Shown: positions 26,098 through 35,212 of the stretch, piece after piece
Position numbering within the stretch: the first letter of the stretch is position 1
How the letters are laid out: every line of letters starts with the position of its first letter
NCBI RefSeq assembly: GCF_022347685.1
Contig: NZ_JAKRGF010000001.1
Span: 992,001-1,056,000, forward strand
DNA: 64,000 bases
Direction: 5' to 3'
From: Thalassobius sp. Cn5-15
GTDB taxonomy: Bacteria; Pseudomonadota; Alphaproteobacteria; Rhodobacterales; Rhodobacteraceae
The notes under the pieces: model-generated
The model's database searches: none
Told to the model about the DNA's origin: nothing
What the model saw: the letters and a program-made list of their open reading frames with translations, nothing else
Program-made: the position numbers and the translations under genes

Positions 26098-27603
26098 ATG
26101 AACGAAATCGCACCGATCAACCAAACTGCACCGGCTGAGATGCAGCCAGAGGCAAGTGATGCCAGCGATCCTATGCCGCATTCCATCGAGGCTGAGCAGC
26201 AGCTTCTGGGCGCGGTGCTGACCAACAACGACGTCTACGACAAGATCGCGTCGATCATCACCGCGCATCATTTCTACGAACCCGTGCACCAGCGCATCTA
26301 TGAGGTCGCCGCCGCACGTATCGCCAAGAACCAGCTGGCCACGCCGGTGACACTGAAGGCGTTTCTGGAGGAGGATGAGGGGCTGAAGGCCCTCGGCGGC
26401 CCCGCCTATCTGGTGCGTCTGGCTGGCGCGTCGATCTCGGCCTTTGCGGTGCGTGATTATGCACAGATGATCTATGATCTGGCGATCCGACGTGAATTGA
26501 TCCGTTTGGGCGGTGACATATCGGAAAAGGCGCGCCGTGTGGATGTGGCGTCTGAACCAAAAGAACAGATCGTTGAGGCAGAGCAGAAGCTGTATCAGCT
26601 GTCTGAACAGGGCCAGACGGAATCCGGTTTCAAATCCTTTCTGAAGGCTGTGACCGAGGCGGTGAATGTCACAAACGAAGCCTACCAGCGCGGTGGCGGC
26701 ATGGCCGGTATCTCCACTGGGCTCATGGACCTCGATAAACAGCTAGGTGGCTTGCACCCGTCGGACCTGCTGATCCTTGCCGGTCGTCCGTCGATGGGGA
26801 AAACTTCGCTTGCCACCAACATCGCGTTCAACGTGGCCAAGGCCTATAAACGAGGCCTGAAACAGGACGGCACCGAAGGCGCGATTGAGGGCGGGGTTGT
26901 CGGCTTCTTCTCACTGGAGATGAGCGCCGAGCAGCTTGCCGGCCGTGTTCTGGCTGAGGCCTCGGAAATCTCGTCGCACAAAATTCGTCAAGGCGACATG
27001 ACGGAGGAAGAGTTCCGCCGTTTTGTGCAGGCCGCAAAAGAGCTTGAGGCCTGCCCGCTGTTCATCGACGACACACCCGCGATCCCGATCAGCCAGTTGG
27101 CCGCCCGGGCGCGTCGTCTGAAACGGACACATGGGCTCGACCTCCTCGTGATCGACTATCTGCAACTTTGCCGTGGTATGTCCGACAACCGTGTGAACGA
27201 AATCGCCGAAATTTCCATGGGCATGAAAGCGATCGCCAAAGAGCTGAACATTCCAGTGATCGCGCTCTCGCAGCTGTCGCGGAACGTGGAAAGCCGCGAC
27301 GATAAACGCCCGCAGCTGTCAGACCTGCGTGAATCCGGGTCGATCGAACAGGATGCGGATGTTGTGATGTTCGTGTTCCGTGAGGAATACTACAAGGAAC
27401 GGGAAAAACCCGGCGAGGAAGAGCTGGAGAAAATGCAGGAATGGCGCGACGCCATGGAGCGCCTGCACGCCAAGGCCGAGGTCATCGTCGGCAAACAGCG
27501 TCATGGTCCCATCGGCACCGTTGAGCTGTCGTTTGAGGCGCAGTTCACCCGCTTTGGCAACCTCGTCAAAAAATGGCAACAGGACGATCAGGGCTATCAT
27601 TAA
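26098..27603 (+). CDS. dnaB: Replicative DNA helicase
   Basis: Unwinds DNA at the replication fork as a hexamer. 501 residues. The N-terminal DnaB domain starts MPHSIEAEQQLLGAVLTNND; the RecA-like domain has Walker A GRPSMGKTSLATN and Walker B LLVIDYLQL. A short insertion after the Walker A helix (YKRGLKQDGTEGAIEGG) is typical of alphaproteobacterial DnaB. The start follows GCGGGGGAC. It is a single-gene unit with its own terminator. Confidence 0.97.
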   Translation: MNEIAPINQTAPAEMQPEASDASDPMPHSIEAEQQLLGAVLTNNDVYDKIASIITAHHFYEPVHQRIYEVAAARIAKNQLATPVTLKAFLEEDEGLKALGGPAYLVRLAGASISAFAVRDYAQMIYDLAIRRELIRLGGDISEKARRVDVASEPKEQIVEAEQKLYQLSEQGQTESGFKSFLKAVTEAVNVTNEAYQRGGGMAGISTGLMDLDKQLGGLHPSDLLILAGRPSMGKTSLATNIAFNVAKAYKRGLKQDGTEGAIEGGVVGFFSLEMSAEQLAGRVLAEASEISSHKIRQGDMTEEEFRRFVQAAKELEACPLFIDDTPAIPISQLAARARRLKRTHGLDLLVIDYLQLCRGMSDNRVNEIAEISMGMKAIAKELNIPVIALSQLSRNVESRDDKRPQLSDLRESGSIEQDADVVMFVFREEYYKEREKPGEEELEKMQEWRDAMERLHAKAEVIVGKQRHGPIGTVELSFEAQFTRFGNLVKKWQQDDQGYH

Positions 27604-27617
27604 TCCCACGATCCTGC

Positions 27618-27643
27618 GGGGGGGGGCGCCAACGCCCCCTTTC
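27618..27643 (+). terminator. Terminator after dnaB
   Basis: GGGGGCG (27622-27628) and CGCCCCC (27633-27639) flank a CCAA loop and are followed by TTT. The left arm sits in a run of nine G residues (27618-27626). Confidence 0.65.
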
Positions 27644-27753
27644 AATGACCTCCAAATACTCAAAGCGTACAGCCACGCCACAACGCGCAGCGTTTTGATC
27701 TCTGCGATGCGCTTTCATCTTGACCCGCAACAAGGGGCAGGCAAAACAGGCAC

Positions 27754-28812
27754 ATGACTGTTTCGACCCTCACCATCGACTTTGACGCGCTAATCGCCAA
27801 CTGGCAGGCGCTTGATGCAAAATCCGCCGCCTCCGTGGAAACCACTGCGGTGATCAAGGCTGATGGCTACGGCCTCGGTTCTGGCGCCGTGGCCAAGGCC
27901 CTGTGTCAGGCAGGTGTGCGCCGGTTTTTTGTCGCCGCCGCCGAGGAGGCCGTGCCAATTCGTGACGCGATCTGTGACGGGGCCGAAATCTGTGTCTTCT
28001 CCGGCCATGGCGCGGGGGATACGGACCTGATCCGCGATCTGGATCTGATCCCGATGCTGAACTCCACCGCGCAACTGGATCGTCACCTCACCGCCCTGCC
28101 CCACCGTGGCTATGGCGTGCAGCTGGACAGCGGCATGAACCGTCTGGGCATGGAACCTGCGGAATGGGCCGAAACCCGCAAGCGTGCCGAGGGCGGCGAT
28201 CTGCGGCTGGTGATGTCGCATCTGGCCTGCGCGGATGAGCCGGATCATCCGATGAATGCCCGACAGCTCGCCTGCTTCAAAGAGATGACTGCAGGGGTCA
28301 CCGTGCCCCGTGCCCTGTCAGCCACCGGCGGGATCCTTCTGGGGTCTGACTACCACTTTGACCTCGTGCGGCCGGGCATTGGTCTTTACGGCGGCTTGCC
28401 GTTTGCAGAAGCCCAGCCCGTCGTCACCGTATCCCTGCCAGTGATCCAGGTGCGCGACGTGTCCGTGGGCGAAAGCGTTGGCTATGGCAACAACTGGGTG
28501 GCGGGCCGCCCCAGCCGTATCGCCACTGTAGCGGCAGGCTATGCGGATGGCCTACACCGTGTGATCGGCAACGGGCTAAATGGCGCATCACTCAACGTTT
28601 ACGCGGATGGCGTGGCCTGTCCGGTGGTGGGCCGTGTGTCGATGGACCTGATCACAGTGGACATCACGGATCTGGCCCAAGAGCCCGAAGCGTTGCAGAT
28701 CCTCAACGCGCAGCAAACGGTGGATGATCTGGCGGATATCGCTGGCACCATCGGTTATGAAATTCTTACCTCTCTGGGACGGCGCTACCAGCGCCGCTAT
28801 GTCGGCGGATGA
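27754..28812 (+). CDS. alr: Alanine racemase
   Basis: PLP enzyme that makes D-alanine for peptidoglycan. 352 residues. The PLP lysine lies in [11 protein letters not shown]; substrate and cofactor contacts include [15 protein letters not shown] and the C-terminal tyrosine region [21 protein letters not shown] is the usual C-terminal domain motif. Its stop overlaps the start of mlaE (ATGA), so wall-precursor and lipid-transport genes are co-transcribed. Confidence 0.95.
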   Translation: MTVSTLTIDFDALIANWQALDAKSAASVETTAVIKADGYGLGSGAVAKALCQAGVRRFFVAAAEEAVPIRDAICDGAEICVFSGHGAGDTDLIRDLDLIPMLNSTAQLDRHLTALPHRGYGVQLDSGMNRLGMEPAEWAETRKRAEGGDLRLVMSHLACADEPDHPMNARQLACFKEMTAGVTVPRALSATGGILLGSDYHFDLVRPGIGLYGGLPFAEAQPVVTVSLPVIQVRDVSVGESVGYGNNWVAGRPSRIATVAAGYADGLHRVIGNGLNGASLNVYADGVACPVVGRVSMDLITVDITDLAQEPEALQILNAQQTVDDLADIAGTIGYEILTSLGRRYQRRYVGG

Positions 28813-29591
28813 TTGTGATACGTGGTTTGGCGGTCCTTGGGGCGCAGGTTATGTCGATGTTGGCGGTTGTGGGCCGGCTAACACTTTTTGCGCTGGAAAC
28901 GGTGACGCATCTGGTGCGCCCACCGTTTTACACACGCGAGTTTCTGCACGCCTTGGTGCAAATCGGCTGGTTGAGTCTGCCAGTCGTCGGCATGACCACC
29001 CTCTTTACCGGCGGCGCACTGGCCCTGCAAATCTACGCAGGCAGCGCCCGATTTTCGGCAGAGGCAGTGGTGCCTTCCATTGTTGCCATCGGCATGGTCC
29101 GTGAACTCGGCCCCGTTCTGGGGGGCCTGATGGTGGCGGCGCGCGTTGCCAGTTCTATCGCGGCCGAGATTGCCACGATGAAAGTGACCGAACAGATTGA
29201 TGCGCTGGTCACCCTGTCGACCAATCCGATGAAATACCTGACCCTGCCCCGCGTTCTGGCAGCCACACTTGCAGTGCCCTGTCTGGTGGGCGTCGGTGAT
29301 GTGATCGGCATCATGGGCGGCTATCTGGTGGGGGTGACCCGCCTTGATTTCAACGCTGCGACGTATCTAAAAGTGACGTACGACTTCCTCGAGTTCGGCG
29401 ATGTGATGTCCGGCCTCGTCAAAGGTGCGGTGTTTGGCTTCATCGTGGCCACTGTTGGCTGTTTTTACGGCATGAACTCTGGCCGCGGAGCGCAAGGCGT
29501 TGGCGCAGCGACCAAATCCGCGGTTGTTGCGGCCTCGGTCCTGATCTTTGCTGCGAACTACATTCTGACGGAGCTGTTTTTCACATCATGA
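28809..29591 (+). CDS. mlaE: MlaE-family ABC transporter permease
   Basis: 260 residues with about five membrane helices and the MlaE-typical segments [20 protein letters not shown] and [16 protein letters not shown]. MlaE is the inner-membrane permease of a phospholipid transport system that maintains outer-membrane lipid asymmetry. It overlaps alr and mlaF by 4 bases each. No MlaD (MCE) gene follows, unlike in enterobacteria, so the substrate-binding partner must be elsewhere. Confidence 0.9.
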   Translation: MIVIRGLAVLGAQVMSMLAVVGRLTLFALETVTHLVRPPFYTREFLHALVQIGWLSLPVVGMTTLFTGGALALQIYAGSARFSAEAVVPSIVAIGMVRELGPVLGGLMVAARVASSIAAEIATMKVTEQIDALVTLSTNPMKYLTLPRVLAATLAVPCLVGVGDVIGIMGGYLVGVTRLDFNAATYLKVTYDFLEFGDVMSGLVKGAVFGFIVATVGCFYGMNSGRGAQGVGAATKSAVVAASVLIFAANYILTELFFTS

Positions 29592-30334
29592 TCGAGCTAC
29601 GCGACGTTCACAAATCCTTTGGCTCCAAGCAGGTTCTGCGCGGTGCCAACCTCATGATCCCCAAAGGCACCTCAATGGTGATTATCGGCGGGTCGGGCAC
29701 CGGTAAGTCGGTGTTGTTGAAGTCCGTACTGGGGCTTATCACGCCGGACAGCGGGCAGATCACGCTGGATGGTCAGGACGTTGGCACCGGCGACCGCGAC
29801 GCCTTCCTTGCGCGCTTTGGCATGTTGTTTCAGGGTGCCGCCCTCTTTGACAGCCTCAGCGTATGGCAAAACGTGGCCTTCCGTCTGTTGCGCGGCAGAC
29901 TGAAACGCCCCAAGGCCGAGGCCCGCGAAATCGCGATTGAGAAACTGCGCCGTGTCGGCCTGAAACCAGATGTGGCGGATCAATACCCGTCCGAGCTGTC
30001 CGGCGGCATGCAGAAACGTGTGGGACTGGCCCGCGCCATCGCCGCAGAGCCAGAGATCATCTTTTTCGACGAACCAACCACCGGCCTTGACCCGATCATG
30101 TCCGGCGTCATCAACGATCTGATCCGCGAAATTGTCGTCGAAATGGGCGCCACAGCGATGACCATCACCCACGATATGACCTCGGTGCGGGCAATTGCGG
30201 ATAACGTTGCAATGCTGCATGACGGCGTAATCAAATGGACCGGTCCGGTGGCAGAAATGGATGCCTCTGGCGATCCCTATCTGGATCAGTTCATCCACGG
30301 TCGCGCCGAAGGTCCAATTGAAGCGGTACGATAA
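29588..30334 (+). CDS. mlaF: MlaF-family ABC transporter ATP-binding protein
   Basis: 248 residues. Walker A is GGSGTGKSVLLK, the signature LSGGMQKRVGLARA, Walker B EIIFFDEPTTGLDP, and the switch histidine is in TITHDMTSV. This matches the MlaF/Ttg2A group. It pairs with the overlapping mlaE gene as the ATPase of a lipid transporter at the cytoplasmic face of the inner membrane. Confidence 0.92.
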   Translation: MIELRDVHKSFGSKQVLRGANLMIPKGTSMVIIGGSGTGKSVLLKSVLGLITPDSGQITLDGQDVGTGDRDAFLARFGMLFQGAALFDSLSVWQNVAFRLLRGRLKRPKAEAREIAIEKLRRVGLKPDVADQYPSELSGGMQKRVGLARAIAAEPEIIFFDEPTTGLDPIMSGVINDLIREIVVEMGATAMTITHDMTSVRAIADNVAMLHDGVIKWTGPVAEMDASGDPYLDQFIHGRAEGPIEAVR

Positions 30335-30364
30335 CCGACAATAATCAGTGCAAAGGGGGCAGAG

Positions 30365-30751
30365 ATGGAAAAGACACCGCTGATTACAAATCTGGCGCCT
30401 GATATCTCGCCTATGCTGTTGTCGGTGATCACCATGCTGGTGATGGTGCTGCCGATCTTTGTTGCCCTGTCAGCGCTGCTGCGCCTTCGTGAATCGACCC
30501 CGCCCCGCGCCTCTTGGTCCTGTCTGGTGGCGGCAGTTTTACTGTTCCTGTCGTGGCTGATGCCGCCGGTATGGGTCAGTGACCCGGTGCTGCGCGCCTT
30601 CCGCGATTTTGCTGCGCTGGTGTTTTATGGCTGGATGCTGCTGGACTGGTTCCGCACTGGCCGTGATCACGGATGGAGTGTTGTGGACCTTCTGGTCATG
30701 GCCTTGATTGTCGCGATGATTGCCCTGACCGGTTGGGCCGTTCTGATCTGA
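30365..30751 (+). CDS. Small four-helix membrane protein of unknown function
   Basis: 128 residues with four hydrophobic stretches (around 17-40, 50-70, 78-95 and 108-126). I recognise no family. It lies 30 bases after mlaF and overlaps the PqiA-like gene (TGATG), so it is part of the same membrane-lipid operon. A role as an accessory of MlaEF or of the PqiA-like protein is plausible from position only. Confidence 0.7.
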   Translation: MEKTPLITNLAPDISPMLLSVITMLVMVLPIFVALSALLRLRESTPPRASWSCLVAAVLLFLSWLMPPVWVSDPVLRAFRDFAALVFYGWMLLDWFRTGRDHGWSVVDLLVMALIVAMIALTGWAVLI

Positions 30752-31197
30752 TGCTGCGCACGCTAAACCTTTGTTTGCTGGTCCTGTTCCCGGTCGCATG
30801 GTTTGCCCCTTTGTTGCGCGCGGGTCTGTTGCCACTCTTTGGCCTCAGTGAAATCAGCGTCATCTCTGGTCTGCAAAGCCTTTGGGACAGCGATGTTTTC
30901 CTCGCCCTTCTTGTCACCTTCTTTGCGCTGTTTGCGCCCTATGTGAAAACGCTGGGGCTGACATTGGTGCAGTTTGGTCTGCTGGACCGTCGCAGCCTGC
31001 CCGCACTCGCCGTATTGGGCAAACTGGCGATGGCCGATATCTTCCTCATCGCGCTCTATGTGGTGGTGGTGAAAGGCGTCGGACTGGCCACGGTAGAGGT
31101 GGCTTGGGGTCTCTACCTCTTTGCTGGCTGCATCCTCCTGTCTCTCGTCCTGTCGCTCACTGAAAGCTGGCAGTCGCGCTGTCGCAAGCAGCGCTGA
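30751..31197 (+). CDS. PqiA-like integral membrane protein (single domain)
   Basis: 148 residues with four membrane helices. ALLVTFFALFAPYVKTLGLT and LGKLAMADIFLIALYVVVVK match the core of the paraquat-inducible protein A family, whose members serve lipid-transport systems with MCE proteins (PqiB). E. coli PqiA has two such domains plus zinc-ribbon Cys motifs; this protein has one domain and no Cys pair. It overlaps the preceding gene by one base and closes the alr-mlaEF operon. Confidence 0.82.
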   Translation: MLRTLNLCLLVLFPVAWFAPLLRAGLLPLFGLSEISVISGLQSLWDSDVFLALLVTFFALFAPYVKTLGLTLVQFGLLDRRSLPALAVLGKLAMADIFLIALYVVVVKGVGLATVEVAWGLYLFAGCILLSLVLSLTESWQSRCRKQR

Positions 31198-31241
31198 AAT
31201 CCTCATTTGACCCCCGTCGCCCGCTGTTGCATCAAGGCGCT

Positions 31242-32609
31242 ATGGCCAAGCAAAGCAAAACCTTCAGCTGCACCGCCTGTGGCAGCACTTTCACCAAATG
31301 GTCCGGTCGTTGTGACGGCTGCGGCGAATGGAACTCTATTGTCGAGGACACGCCTCTATCGGCCGGTCCCGCATCCAAATCACTGGGCGGCAAGCGCGGA
31401 TCCGCACTTGAGCTGACCGATCTGTCAACTGAAGAAGCCCCGCCGCCCCGCACGCAAAGCGGGCTGGAGGAGCTGGACCGCGTCCTTGGCGGCGGGCTGG
31501 TCCCTGCCAGCGCCATTCTGGTGGGCGGCGATCCTGGTATTGGTAAATCAACGCTTCTGTTGCAGGCCGCCGCACGGTTTGCCCAAGCGGGCCTGAAAAC
31601 CATCTATGTCAGCGGCGAAGAGGCATCAGCACAGGTGCGCATGCGCGCCCAACGCCTTGATCTGTCGGATGCCCCGGTGAAGCTGGCGGCAGAAACAAAC
31701 CTGCGCAACATCCTCACCACGCTAGAGGCAGAGATGCCGCAGCTGGCCATTATCGATTCAATCCAGACCATGTGGGCTGATAATGTCGACAGTGCACCCG
31801 GCTCCGTCTCTCAGGTGCGGGCGGCGGCGCATGAGCTGACCAACTTTGCCAAACGTAAAGGCATTTCCATTATCATGGTCGGGCACGTCACCAAAGAAGG
31901 CCAGATCGCCGGCCCCCGCGTGGTGGAGCATATGGTCGACACGGTGCTTTATTTTGAAGGCGAACGCGGCCATCAGTTCCGCATCCTGCGCGCGGTGAAA
32001 AACCGCTTTGGCCCCGCCGATGAAATCGGTGTGTTTGAAATGACCGGCGGCGGGCTGTCAGAGGTCATCAACCCATCTGCCCTGTTCCTGTCTGAACGGG
32101 GCGAGCCGTCGCCCGGATCGGTCGTCTTTTCCGGCATCGAAGGTACGCGACCTGTATTGGTCGAATTTCAGGCCCTCATCGCCCCCTCCCCCCACGCACA
32201 GGCGCGGCGATCCGTTGTGGGCTGGGATGCCTCACGTCTGGCGATGATCCTTGCGGTACTAGAGGCGCGCTGCGGGATTCCCTTTGCGGGCCTCGATGTT
32301 TACCTCAACGTCGCTGGCGGCCTGAAAGTGCGCGAACCCGCCGCCGATCTGGCGGTCGCAGCAGCGCTGCTCTCCGCACGCGAAGACGCGGCCTTGCCTG
32401 CAGATACCGTGGTTTTCGGTGAAATCTCGCTGTCTGGCGCCCTACGTCCCGTCGGTCAGGGCGAAAACAGGTTGAAAGAAGCGCAAAAACTTGGTTTCAC
32501 CTCAGCCATCGTGCCTTCGGGGGGGAAAGTCACCGGAGGCGATGGTCTGAGTCTGCGATCTTACGCAGATCTGACCGCTTTTGTAGGTGATATTTTCGGC
32601 GCAGGTTGA
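31242..32609 (+). CDS. radA: DNA repair protein RadA (Sms)
   Basis: 455 residues. An N-terminal zinc finger (CTACG...CDGC), RecA-like Walker A (GGDPGIGKSTLLL), the RadA-specific KNRFG motif (in AVKNRFGPADEIG) and a C-terminal Lon-protease-like domain are all present. RadA is a branch-migrating helicase that processes recombination intermediates. The start at 31242 (MAKQSKTFSC) is the family-typical one. It is followed closely by cvpA. Confidence 0.95.
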   Translation: MAKQSKTFSCTACGSTFTKWSGRCDGCGEWNSIVEDTPLSAGPASKSLGGKRGSALELTDLSTEEAPPPRTQSGLEELDRVLGGGLVPASAILVGGDPGIGKSTLLLQAAARFAQAGLKTIYVSGEEASAQVRMRAQRLDLSDAPVKLAAETNLRNILTTLEAEMPQLAIIDSIQTMWADNVDSAPGSVSQVRAAAHELTNFAKRKGISIIMVGHVTKEGQIAGPRVVEHMVDTVLYFEGERGHQFRILRAVKNRFGPADEIGVFEMTGGGLSEVINPSALFLSERGEPSPGSVVFSGIEGTRPVLVEFQALIAPSPHAQARRSVVGWDASRLAMILAVLEARCGIPFAGLDVYLNVAGGLKVREPAADLAVAAALLSAREDAALPADTVVFGEISLSGALRPVGQGENRLKEAQKLGFTSAIVPSGGKVTGGDGLSLRSYADLTAFVGDIFGAG

Positions 32610-32641
32610 GCGCACAAAGGAACAGGGATCGGGAACGCACA

Positions 32642-33196
32642 ATGGACGGCTTTACCATCATCGACGGCGTTGTGGCGCTGGTCATCATTCTGTCGGCTCT
32701 TCTGGCCTATTCACGCGGCGTGGTGCGCGAAGGTCTGGCAATTGCTGGCTGGATCCTCGCCGCTGTACTGGCCTTCATGTTTGCGCCTACCGTGCAGCCG
32801 TTGGTGAAAGAGATCCCCGTCCTGGGTGAGTTCATCGCCGACAGTTGCGAATTGTCCATGCTGGGCGCGGCTTTTGTCGTAGCTGCGCTGGTTTTGGTGC
32901 TGGCCTCTGTTTTCTCGCCGCTGTTTTCGTCGATGATCCAGAAATCTGTCCTCGGCGGGTTGGATCAGGGCCTTGGCTTCCTCTTCGGAGTGGTGCGCGG
33001 TGTGCTGCTGGTGGCGATCACCTTCTTTGTTTATGAAACAATCGCTGTGGGCCAAGAGGTCGCGATGGTGGACAACAGCCGTTCGGCCAAGGTCTTCTCC
33101 TCGATGACCGGCAAGATCGAAGAGCGTGATCCCTCGGCCTCGCTGGGCTGGATCACCTCGAAATACGAGGATCTGGTTAGCAGCTGCGAACTGTAA
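32642..33196 (+). CDS. cvpA: CvpA family membrane protein
   Basis: 184 residues with four hydrophobic segments. FTIIDGVVALVIILSALLAY and the following SRGVVREGL are the conserved N-terminal region of CvpA. E. coli CvpA is needed for colicin V production and is encoded next to purF, as here with two genes in between. The start at 32642 (MDGFT) is preferred over an upstream ATG inside the end of radA. Biological role in this organism unknown. Confidence 0.9.
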   Translation: MDGFTIIDGVVALVIILSALLAYSRGVVREGLAIAGWILAAVLAFMFAPTVQPLVKEIPVLGEFIADSCELSMLGAAFVVAALVLVLASVFSPLFSSMIQKSVLGGLDQGLGFLFGVVRGVLLVAITFFVYETIAVGQEVAMVDNSRSAKVFSSMTGKIEERDPSASLGWITSKYEDLVSSCEL

Positions 33197-33221
33197 GATC
33201 ACCGGCAATAGAATTCAAAAG

Positions 33222-33246
33222 CGGCGTCCTACGGGGCGCCGTTTTT
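33222..33246 (+). terminator. Terminator after cvpA
   Basis: CGGCGTCC (33222-33229) pairs with GGGCGCCG (one G-T pair) and is followed by five T residues. Confidence 0.75.
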
Positions 33247-33395
33247 GGTTAAATCGACTTCATTTCACTGCGCTGCAGCCATAGTGGCCCACACCATTGG
33301 GTTGATACAGCGCATAGATATGCTATCGAACCATCCTCACTGTTCCGCAGCTCGCTTTTGCCCGCCATGAGAAACCCACACTCAAGGTGTTTATA

Positions 33396-33947
33396 ATGAC
33401 GATTAAAAGCCGACTGCTCACCACGATAAAAACCGCCGTTGTCGCAGGGTCGATCTGTAGTTGCGCAAACATGGCCGCATCACAAGAAACACTGCAGAAT
33501 GGGCCATTGCGCGCCGCGCTATTAGCGCAAACCCAAAAGTATCTGAAGCTTAGGCAGAACGCATTGTATGATTTGGCTTGGGCAATGATGCGGGACCAGA
33601 CGCGCGCAAAACTACCACTGCCAGAATACATCAAACTCCAGCAATCAATGAAGGCACGTATGGGTGGATTGGATGAATTCCAGGTCCTACGCACGATCAA
33701 ATATGATGGGGGTATGTATGCCATTGACTACGCCGCCAGCTATGACAAAGGCGTCTATGAATGTGGCTACTTCATTTGGCGCGGCACGGCGCAAGATCTG
33801 AAACTAGGCCGCAGCCAACGCGAGCAGGCAAAATACGCCTACCTTGCAACGGATAAAGGCGCTGAGCTGCTCCGCACGCTTCGTTGCAAGGTGCATTCTC
33901 GAAAAATGCTCAGCCCCGCATACCGCGCAAGATACGCCTCTGAGTAA
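33396..33947 (+). CDS. Exported protein of unknown function
   Basis: 183 residues with a short N-terminal hydrophobic segment ending ICSCANMAASQ, likely a signal peptide (a lipobox is not convincing). The mature part is basic, with many Tyr, Lys and Arg residues and no known motif. The start at 33396 has AAGG 8 bases upstream; a GTG three codons earlier is possible. Its GC content is lower than the neighbours, and it stands alone after the cvpA terminator, which suggests an accessory gene. Confidence 0.65.
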   Translation: MTIKSRLLTTIKTAVVAGSICSCANMAASQETLQNGPLRAALLAQTQKYLKLRQNALYDLAWAMMRDQTRAKLPLPEYIKLQQSMKARMGGLDEFQVLRTIKYDGGMYAIDYAASYDKGVYECGYFIWRGTAQDLKLGRSQREQAKYAYLATDKGAELLRTLRCKVHSRKMLSPAYRARYASE

Positions 33948-33964
33948 GTTAGCCCAAGTGTAAG

Positions 33965-35041
33965 TCACCCCACCGGCACCTCATGGGTGGCGCAGTGGAT
34001 CCCGCCACCCAGCAGCCCCAGCGTATCCACGTTCAGCGTCACCACCTCGCGCCCCGGATAATGACGTTGCAGGGCGGCGACCGCCCCGGCGTCTGTCTCT
34101 CTATCCCCAAACTCTGCCGCGATCACCGCGCCGTTGCAGACATAGTAGTTGGCGTAAGAGGCCACAAACTCCACATCACGAACCCGTCGCTGCACAGGTT
34201 CGGCAATCACCTCCATCTCTACCCCAGCGGCCAGTAGAATATCGTAGGTCTCCAACGCCGCAGTGTAGAAGGCCCCATAGGGCGCAGGATCCGCAGGTAG
34301 ATTGATCAGCCCACGATTCGGCCCCGTGAACCGCATCAGGCTGTCGATATGATAATCGGTAATGTCCCGCCCCTTAAGCCCCGGCGCCCAGATCATCCGA
34401 TCCGCGCCATAGGCGGTGAGCAGCCGTTCCTCCACCTCCGCACGCGACAAACCGGGGTTGCGATTGTCGATCACCCAAGAGCTTTCATGCGCGACCAGAA
34501 GGCCATGCCCGTCCTGTTCCACGCCCCCCGCTTCGCCCACCAGACCGCTGGACATCAGCGGCAAGCCTAACCGTTCAGCAACACGCGCCGCCACCTGAGC
34601 GTCACGGCGATGCACTTGCTTGCCGCCCCAACCGTTGAACTGAATATGGCTGATCGCCCGCGCGCCAGTTCCATCCAGCGCGACAATCGGCCCGCTGTCA
34701 CGGCACCACAGATCCTCCGTCGGAATATCCCAAAGCGTGACCTTATCCGACAAAAGGGCACGCGCCCGCGTATGATCTTCCTTTGCGGCCAGCATCACCA
34801 CGGGTTCAAATTCGGCAATCGTATTCGCGATATCTGCAATGGTGCGCTGGGTGTCTTGCAGAAACACGCGATCGCCGTAAACAGAAAGGGCCACAGGAAA
34901 TTGCATCAGCGTCATCTCATGCGGCTGCTCTTCGGACGGCACATACCAACGACGTGCAGCCGCCACCTGCCCTGTGAACCCACCCGCCATTATCGCCGCC
35001 ATGCCACCCATGCCTGCCAAAAGCTGCCGCCGTTCCATCAT
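33965..35041 (-). CDS. Agmatine deiminase / peptidyl-arginine deiminase family protein, exported
   Basis: 358 residues. The first 28 residues (MMERRQLLAGMGGMAAIMAG...AAA) look like a signal of the Tat type. The guanidine-hydrolase fold shows EDLWCRDSGP (109-118), AGGVEQDG, DYHIDSL and the nucleophilic Cys350 in GGGIHCATHEVP. The family splits agmatine or peptidyl-arginine, releasing ammonia. Agmatine deiminases are normally cytoplasmic, so export is noteworthy. The substrate is not determined. It is convergent with the preceding gene and divergent from purF. Confidence 0.87.
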   Translation of the reverse strand: MMERRQLLAGMGGMAAIMAGGFTGQVAAARRWYVPSEEQPHEMTLMQFPVALSVYGDRVFLQDTQRTIADIANTIAEFEPVVMLAAKEDHTRARALLSDKVTLWDIPTEDLWCRDSGPIVALDGTGARAISHIQFNGWGGKQVHRRDAQVAARVAERLGLPLMSSGLVGEAGGVEQDGHGLLVAHESSWVIDNRNPGLSRAEVEERLLTAYGADRMIWAPGLKGRDITDYHIDSLMRFTGPNRGLINLPADPAPYGAFYTAALETYDILLAAGVEMEVIAEPVQRRVRDVEFVASYANYYVCNGAVIAAEFGDRETDAGAVAALQRHYPGREVVTLNVDTLGLLGGGIHCATHEVPVG

Positions 35042-35212
35042 CCCGTAAAACTCCTGTCGTTAATCGCATCCCCTTACCGTCCTGCAAAAGAGACGACGGG
35101 TCACAGCGATCATTTGTGATCCTTTCATGACACAAGCATAATGACACAGAGGCCCACAATGCCTATACGGAGGCGTAACGCCAGCAAACGGATTCGGAGC
35201 CTAACCTTGTCC

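Noticed and set aside
27618-27626. Run of nine G as a phase-variation tract
   Set aside because: It lies in the dnaB terminator, outside any coding frame or promoter spacer.
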